Assembly (NCBI GenBank): GCA_949432885.1
Contig: CASQXY010000013.1
Location: 1-37,690, forward strand
Length of the DNA: 37,690 nucleotides
Reading direction: 5' to 3'
Source: an uncultured bacterium
GTDB lineage: Bacteria > Bacillota > Clostridia > Christensenellales > CAG-917
In this document: one piece after another, positions 33,749 to 37,690 of the stretch
Layout of the letters: every line of letters begins with the position of its first letter
Numbering within the stretch: the first letter of the stretch is position 1
The notes under the pieces: generated by a model
Told to the model about the DNA's origin: nothing
Seen by the model: only the letters and a program-made list of their open reading frames with translations
Database searches by the model: none
Made by a program: the position numbers and the translations under genes

Positions 33749-34383
33749 ACTGCTATCGTTTTATAGACGGCGAATACGAAATACGATATGAGATAAAACG
33801 CTCGGTTTTTATTGCGACCGCAAAGGGCGAGCTTGACGAGGACGGGGCGGAGAGTTTTGTAAAGAGCGTGAAAAAACGCTATCCCGACGCCACGCACAAC
33901 TGTTATGCGTACGTGAGCGACGAGCTCGGCAACCGCACGAGATTCAGCGACGACGGCGAGCCCGGCGGAACGGCGGGACAGCCTATACTCGAAGTATTGA
34001 AAAAACAGGGACTTGTCAAATCGGCTGTTGTCGTGACGAGGTATTTCGGAGGTATAAAGCTCGGCGCGGGAGGACTTGTAGGCGCGTATTCCGCCGCGGC
34101 GGCGGAAGCCGTGCGGGCGGCGAAAATATCCTTCAAAGAGGAGTGCAGGCTAATCCGTATCAAAGCCGATTATTCCGATTACGCCGCGCTCGAAAAGCTC
34201 TTCGCAAAAGGCGGCTGCCGCGTGGATTCCGTGGAATACGGAGACGGAGTCAGCGCACGCATGTATGTGAAAACGGATTATACGGAAGCGTTTTTGAAAA
34301 GCATACGCGAGCTCACATCCGCAAGAGCGCAGGCATCTGATACGGGCGAAGTGGGATATGAATGTCTGAGCGGCAGGTTTTAA
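33745..34383 (+). CDS. YigZ/IMPACT family protein
   Basis: The 212-residue protein has the two-domain layout of YigZ. The N-terminal UPF0029 domain holds DELGNRTRFSDDGEPGGTAGQPIL and VVVTRYFGGIKLGAGGLVGAYSAAA. A C-terminal ferredoxin-like domain follows (YSDYAALEKLFAKGGC). Bacterial members are conserved but poorly characterised; the eukaryotic relative IMPACT regulates the kinase GCN2. The start is GTG at 33745, overlapping the tyrS stop (GTGA), so translation is probably coupled. AAGGTG about 12 bases before may act as the ribosome site. No terminator separates it from tyrS. Confidence 0.9.
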   Translation: MNCYRFIDGEYEIRYEIKRSVFIATAKGELDEDGAESFVKSVKKRYPDATHNCYAYVSDELGNRTRFSDDGEPGGTAGQPILEVLKKQGLVKSAVVVTRYFGGIKLGAGGLVGAYSAAAAEAVRAAKISFKEECRLIRIKADYSDYAALEKLFAKGGCRVDSVEYGDGVSARMYVKTDYTEAFLKSIRELTSARAQASDTGEVGYECLSGRF

Positions 34384-34440
34384 TTGTATAAGCGCATAAG
34401 CGTAAATTGCGCGGTTGAAACATAAAAAATAGGTTTATAC

Positions 34441-34475
34441 TTGCAAAAATATGCAATAAACACAGGTTTTTGCAA
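34441..34475. repeat. Inverted repeat upstream of recX
   Basis: TTGCAAAAA (34441-34449) and its complement TTTTTGCAA (34467-34475), 17 bases apart, end just before the recX ribosome site. It could be a leader stem or an operator; it does not match the LexA box. Confidence 0.5.
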
Positions 34476-34488
34476 TCAGAGGTGAATT

Positions 34489-34983
34489 TTGGAATATCCG
34501 CTTGACGAAAAAAGAGCGGCGCAGGCTTACGAGGCGCTTGTCAAGTATCTTGCCGTCTGTCAGCGCTCCGAAAAAGAGTGTAAGGACAAATTATACGAAA
34601 AGGGATTTCATAGAGATGAAGTAGAGTTTGCCATTTCCAAAGCCAAGGGCTATCGATATATCGACGACGCTGAGTATGTGCGTAACTATCTGATATTCAA
34701 CAAAGAGAGATACGGCGCAAAGAAGATTGCATATAAGCTGACTGCGGAAAAGGGCGTGGATAAAAAACTGGTTGAGAATATTATCGCTGACAGTATAGAC
34801 GAGGATTTCGAGTATCGCACCTGTCTTGGATACGCCGAAAAATATGTCAGACAAAAGCATATCGAGGACAAGTCTCAGCTCAGAAAAGTTACGGCGTTTT
34901 TATATCAGAAGGGTTTTGATTGGAGGATTATAAACAAAGTTGCGGGAGATTTATTCGACGATAACTCGGAATACTTCGATTGA
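34489..34983 (+). CDS. recX: Regulatory protein RecX
   Basis: RecX binds and modulates RecA filaments. The 164-residue protein is built of the three-helix RecX repeats: AYEALVKYLAVCQRSEKECKDKL (about 13-35), the conserved YIDDAEYVRNYL and RYGAKKIAYKL (about 57-84), and the C-terminal KVTAFLYQKGFDWRIINKV. The start is TTG at 34489, with a good AGAGGTGA site ending four bases before; no ATG fits the N-terminus. A weak promoter candidate is TTGAAA-N15-TATACT (34415-34441), and an inverted repeat lies between it and the start. No recA is in the window. Confidence 0.9.
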   Translation: MEYPLDEKRAAQAYEALVKYLAVCQRSEKECKDKLYEKGFHRDEVEFAISKAKGYRYIDDAEYVRNYLIFNKERYGAKKIAYKLTAEKGVDKKLVENIIADSIDEDFEYRTCLGYAEKYVRQKHIEDKSQLRKVTAFLYQKGFDWRIINKVAGDLFDDNSEYFD

Positions 34984-35051
34984 CACCCCGTCGCGTAACT
35001 GAATTATGTCAAAAGACAACTGCTTTTTTTCGGGGCGCAAACGCGGCATAA

Positions 35052-35399
35052 TCAAGTTTCAAAAAATCCGAGAGATACGAGCAGAGCTTCATTGACTCTG
35101 GTCATCATATTGATAGGCAGTTCGCCTATCTTTTCTTTCAGGCGGCGCTTATCAAGCGTTCTGATTTGCTCCAAAAGCACGACGGAGTCCTTAGGCAGTC
35201 CGTACTGATTTGCGGGCAGGGCGATATGAGTGGGGAGTTTTGCTTTTTCGAGCTGAGATGTTATTGCGGCGGCGATAATGGTCGGACTGTATTTGTTGCC
35301 GACGTTGTTTTGCACAATCAATACGGGTCGTACTCCGCCTTGCTCGCTGCCGACAACGGGACTTAGGTCCGCATAATATAAATCGCCACGTTTTACCAT
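35052..35399 (-). CDS. mazF: EndoA/MazF-type mRNA interferase
   Basis: The 115-residue protein is nearly the length of Bacillus EndoA and strongly resembles it. It reads [20 protein letters not shown] with [12 protein letters not shown] following, and [16 protein letters not shown] and [20 protein letters not shown] after that. Catalytic-type residues R24 and T47 are present, so it should be an active RNase cutting a short mRNA motif. The start could also be the ATG at 35405, six bases upstream; neither has a strong ribosome site. No antitoxin gene of the usual type lies upstream; that side holds only a doubtful 42-codon frame before ddh. Convergent with recX. Confidence 0.92.
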   Translation of the reverse strand: MVKRGDLYYADLSPVVGSEQGGVRPVLIVQNNVGNKYSPTIIAAAITSQLEKAKLPTHIALPANQYGLPKDSVVLLEQIRTLDKRRLKEKIGELPINMMTRVNEALLVSLGFFET

Positions 35400-35609
35400 A
35401 TCCATACCGCAGATTATTGTCAATTATTCAGGATTTTATCCCTCTGCATATTATGACGATTCAAAATAATTAAGTGAGAGTTTGAAGCTATGCCGATGCA
35501 AATTCATTTTTAAATTTCTTGCGCCGTTAAGCTTCGTCGTATTTACGCGCGTTTCGCTTTTATCGGTATAACCTCTCATATTTGCGGAATAAGCGAAATA
35601 ACTTTTATT

Positions 35610-36581
35610 ATGATAAAAATAGGCATAGTAGGTTACGGCAATTTGGGCAAAGCGTGCGAGCGTATCGCGGCAGAGACCGATAAATTTGCTCTGAAAGGGA
35701 TTTTTACACGCAGGAATCCGCGCGAGATCGTATCGCCGTTCGGTACGCCTGTGTACGCGCAATCGGAGATAGGCAAGTTCGAGAGGGATATCGACGTCGT
35801 ATGTATATGCACGGGTTCCGCTAACGACGTTACGGACTTAGGAAAGGGTTTGGCGGCGCGGTTCAACACCGTGGACAGCTTTGATACGCATGCGGAAATG
35901 AGCGATTATTTTTCGGAAATGAACAGAATCGCAACCGAGAATGAAAGGCTGTGCTTTGTCGGCATAGGCTGGGACCCCGGTCTCTTTTCGCTTATGCGCG
36001 CCTTGTTCGGCGGCGTTTTGCCTGACGGCGACACTCAGACCTTTTGGGGCAGAGGCGTATCGCAGGGACATAGCGAGGCGATAAGGCGTATAGACGGCGT
36101 GGCAAATGCCAAACAGTACACCGTTCCCAAGGAAGACGCAATCGAACTCGCACGCGAGGGCAAAGCGAGCGCGCTATGCGACAGGGACAGGCATATGCGC
36201 GAATGCTACGTCGTGGCAAAGGAGGGCGCAGACAAGGAATGGATACGAGAAAAAATCGTGGCGATGCCCAATTACTTCGCGCCATATGACACAACAGTAA
36301 ATTTCATAAGCGAAGAAGAGTTTGAAAAGAATCATTCCTCTATGGCGCACGGCGGCTTTGTTATGCGTTGCGGAGAAGCGAACGGAACAAAGCATAATCT
36401 GGAATTTTCATTGAGACTCGACTGCAATCCCGACTTTACCGCGTCCGTGCTTATGTCGTATGCCGCCGCCGTTGCAAGACTGTATAGGAACGGAATGCGC
36501 GGCGCAAAAACTATATTGGACGTTCCCGTCTCCGCATTGTTTGACGCTTGCGGAGCGGATATCGTGAAAAAGTTCGTCTGA
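35610..36581 (+). CDS. ddh: meso-Diaminopimelate dehydrogenase
   Basis: This NADPH-dependent enzyme makes meso-diaminopimelate directly from tetrahydrodipicolinate, a one-step shortcut for lysine and peptidoglycan synthesis. The 323 residues start with the nucleotide-binding MIKIGIVGYGNLGKACE (GxGxxG), then FTRRNP and CICTGSANDV. FVGIGWDPGLFSLMRALFGG and TFWGRGVSQGHSEAIRRIDGV are hallmarks of Ddh. HGGFVMRCGEANG and a dimerisation region with LDCNPDFTASVLMSYA complete it. No Shine-Dalgarno sequence is visible before ATG 35610, which is unusual here. It is divergent from mazF, and no other dap gene is adjacent. Confidence 0.95.
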   Translation: MIKIGIVGYGNLGKACERIAAETDKFALKGIFTRRNPREIVSPFGTPVYAQSEIGKFERDIDVVCICTGSANDVTDLGKGLAARFNTVDSFDTHAEMSDYFSEMNRIATENERLCFVGIGWDPGLFSLMRALFGGVLPDGDTQTFWGRGVSQGHSEAIRRIDGVANAKQYTVPKEDAIELAREGKASALCDRDRHMRECYVVAKEGADKEWIREKIVAMPNYFAPYDTTVNFISEEEFEKNHSSMAHGGFVMRCGEANGTKHNLEFSLRLDCNPDFTASVLMSYAAAVARLYRNGMRGAKTILDVPVSALFDACGADIVKKFV

Positions 36582-36652
36582 CCGCTTGCATATCTCGCGC
36601 GCTTTTTGTAAGATATAAAAAGCGATTGAGCAATAAAATTCGAGTGCAGGCT

Positions 36653-37312
36653 ATGAAGAATTACGATTATATTTTGTTTGACCTAGACGGAACGGTGACG
36701 GATAGCAAGCCCGGCATCTTGAACTGTATACGCTATGCGCTCGGCAAAAAGGGCATAGACTGTCCCGACAGTATTCTAGATAAAATGGTCGGGCCGCCTT
36801 TCAGAGTTTCCATGCACGATTTTTTGGGTCTCGAAATGCCGATGATAGAGGAACTCATCACTCTTTACAGAGGCGTATACGAGGCGGACGGCTGGAAGCA
36901 ATGCAGGATATACGACGGAGCGGTCGACATGCTTGAATCACTCAAAAGCGCGGGAAAGCACCTTGCAATCGCCACTTCCAAGCCTCTGAAATTTACAAAT
37001 ATTATGATTGACGGTCTTGGGCTCAGAAAGTATTTCGACTTTGTGGGCGGAGCAAGTTGCGACGCAAGCAAAGAGACAAAAGCCGACGTCATAACTCTTG
37101 TGCTGGAATCACTCAAAGTCGAAGATTTGTCGAAAGTGCTTATGGTCGGCGACAGACTCTACGATATGGACGGAGCTCGTATATGCGGCGTGGACGCGGC
37201 CGGAGTTCTTTGGGGATACGGCGATGAAGAGGAGCTTAAAGGACACGGAGCCAAATATATTTTCAGCTCTCCGCGCGAGCTTGCCCGTGCCGTAACGGGC
37301 GAGAGCGATTGA
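36653..37312 (+). CDS. HAD-family phosphatase, phosphoglycolate-phosphatase-like
   Basis: The 219-residue hydrolase opens MKNYDYILFDLDGTVTDSKP, with nucleophile D10 and D12. A helical cap follows (about 20-85), then LAIATSKPLKFTNIM (motif II) and VLMVGDRLYDMDGARICGVD (motif IV), with GVLWGYGDEEEL after it. The C1-cap arrangement is that of Gph/PpaX and of bacterial 5'-nucleotidases of the same family; the exact substrate is open. The frame extends upstream to 36548 across the ddh stop, but ATG 36653 matches the family N-terminus. The ribosome site (GCAGG) is poor. It lies 71 bp after ddh and may share its transcript. Confidence 0.88.
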   Translation: MKNYDYILFDLDGTVTDSKPGILNCIRYALGKKGIDCPDSILDKMVGPPFRVSMHDFLGLEMPMIEELITLYRGVYEADGWKQCRIYDGAVDMLESLKSAGKHLAIATSKPLKFTNIMIDGLGLRKYFDFVGGASCDASKETKADVITLVLESLKVEDLSKVLMVGDRLYDMDGARICGVDAAGVLWGYGDEEELKGHGAKYIFSSPRELARAVTGESD

Positions 37313-37349
37313 AGAACGGTATTTGTCATAAAAAGAAAATGTTTAACCT

Positions 37350-37397
37350 AAAAACGGCGTTTATATTACGGAATAGAAATATAAAACGTCGTTTTTG
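37350..37397. terminator. Probable terminator after the HAD gene
   Basis: AAAAACGGCGTTTATAT (37350-37366) pairs imperfectly with ATATAAAACGTCGTTTTT (37379-37396), ending in a T run. It lies between convergent genes. Confidence 0.65.
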
Positions 37398-37451
37398 CTA
37401 TTTTAATAGATATTTTTGTAGGAATAACTGAGACGAAAAGGCGAGGCATAT

Positions 37452-37690
37452 TCAGAATTTTTCAATAACGCTGAAATTGCACCGCGAGCGGATGAAACTG
37501 ATCTTGTGAACGCCTGCGGGCAGGATTTCGAGCTCTCCGTCACGGCAGTATTTTATGTCGTCGGAGTGTGGAACCGTCGCGCTGTAAACCTTTTTGAAAA
37601 TAATTTTGCCGTCGCGCTCCTTTTTCAAGCCGAAGTAAAAAACGCGGAAAAACGGGAAGAACATCTCTATAAGTCCGCGTACGCCGTCAT
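37452..37690 (-). CDS. C-terminal end of an unidentified protein (partial)
   Basis: On the minus strand a frame enters from the right edge and ends at 37452. The 78 or so visible residues include RGLIEMFFPFFRVFYFGLKK, ERDGKIIFKKVYSATVPHSD and GELEILPAGVHKISFIRSRC. An ATG at 37664 is internal to the open frame and is probably not the start. It has hydrophobic, beta-rich character and no motif I can name. It is convergent with the HAD gene. Confidence 0.5.
   Translation of the reverse strand, partial: DGVRGLIEMFFPFFRVFYFGLKKERDGKIIFKKVYSATVPHSDDIKYCRDGELEILPAGVHKISFIRSRCNFSVIEKF

Noticed and set aside
35451-35579. 42-codon minus-strand frame upstream of mazF as an antitoxin
   Set aside because: No ribosome site, no resemblance to MazE/NdoAI, basic composition; too weak to list as a gene.
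36600-36624. Hairpin CGCTTTTT / AAAAAGCG between ddh and the HAD gene as a terminator
   Set aside because: It is not followed by a T run on the plus strand, and the 71 bp gap is compatible with one transcript.
1-37690. CRISPR arrays, tRNA or rRNA genes, intact insertion sequences
   Set aside because: Reading through the window showed no regularly spaced repeats, no cloverleaf-like conserved tRNA blocks and no transposase; a tool scan could still find a divergent case.

Overview
This 37.7 kb window looks like chromosome of a Bacillota (Firmicutes) bacterium, most likely a Clostridia-type and possibly uncultured gut lineage. That placement is inferred from gene content and not from a marker tree: AddAB instead of RecBCD, a class II GalT next to GalK, an EndoA/MazF-type RNase, pyruvate phosphate dikinase, meso-diaminopimelate dehydrogenase, a GGGtGRT protein beside a NifU-like scaffold, and strong Shine-Dalgarno sites with TTGxxx-N17-TATAAT promoters.

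Layout. (a) 1-2014: tail of dnaX, then ybaB, recR and a zinc-ribbon membrane protein, closed by a terminator. (b) 2.1-7.8 kb: galT (minus) and galK (plus) diverge from a shared control region; galK runs on into lgt and pncB, ended by a terminator. (c) 7.9-9.9 kb: a DivIVA-like coiled-coil protein and a convergent lipoprotein. (d) 10.0-19.6 kb: addB-addA, then two genes of unknown function (a three-helix membrane protein and a very acidic protein) that end in the same roughly 80-residue domain. (e) 19.7-23.7 kb: corA (minus) diverging from ppdK (plus). (f) 23.7-30.6 kb: an accessory stretch with an FAD-dependent reductase, a decayed ATP-dependent DNA ligase fragment, and two tandem ABC transporter genes that appear more AT-rich than their surroundings and share a 229 bp identical tract. 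(g) 30.6-32.5 kb: NifU-like and GGGtGRT genes (minus). (h) 32.5-37.7 kb: tyrS, a YigZ/IMPACT gene, recX, mazF (minus, no antitoxin seen), ddh, a HAD phosphatase, and the C-terminal end of an unidentified minus-strand gene.

How the genes relate. RecR, AddAB and RecX are all recombinational-repair functions but sit in separate transcription units. GalK and GalT supply two Leloir steps; no galE or galM is in the window. NifU-like and GGGtGRT are probably a functional pair. The most novel-looking content is the two-gene locus at 16963-19554. Its two proteins differ in their N-terminal parts but share a 30-residue core (29 of 30 identical) that is encoded with many synonymous differences, which points to strong selection on the protein rather than recent copying. 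Several regulatory oddities also stand out: a perfect palindrome over the galK -10, an apparently leaderless addB mRNA, and a five-codon ORF starting at the predicted +1 of the novel operon. All functional calls rest on reading motifs by eye; no searches were run.
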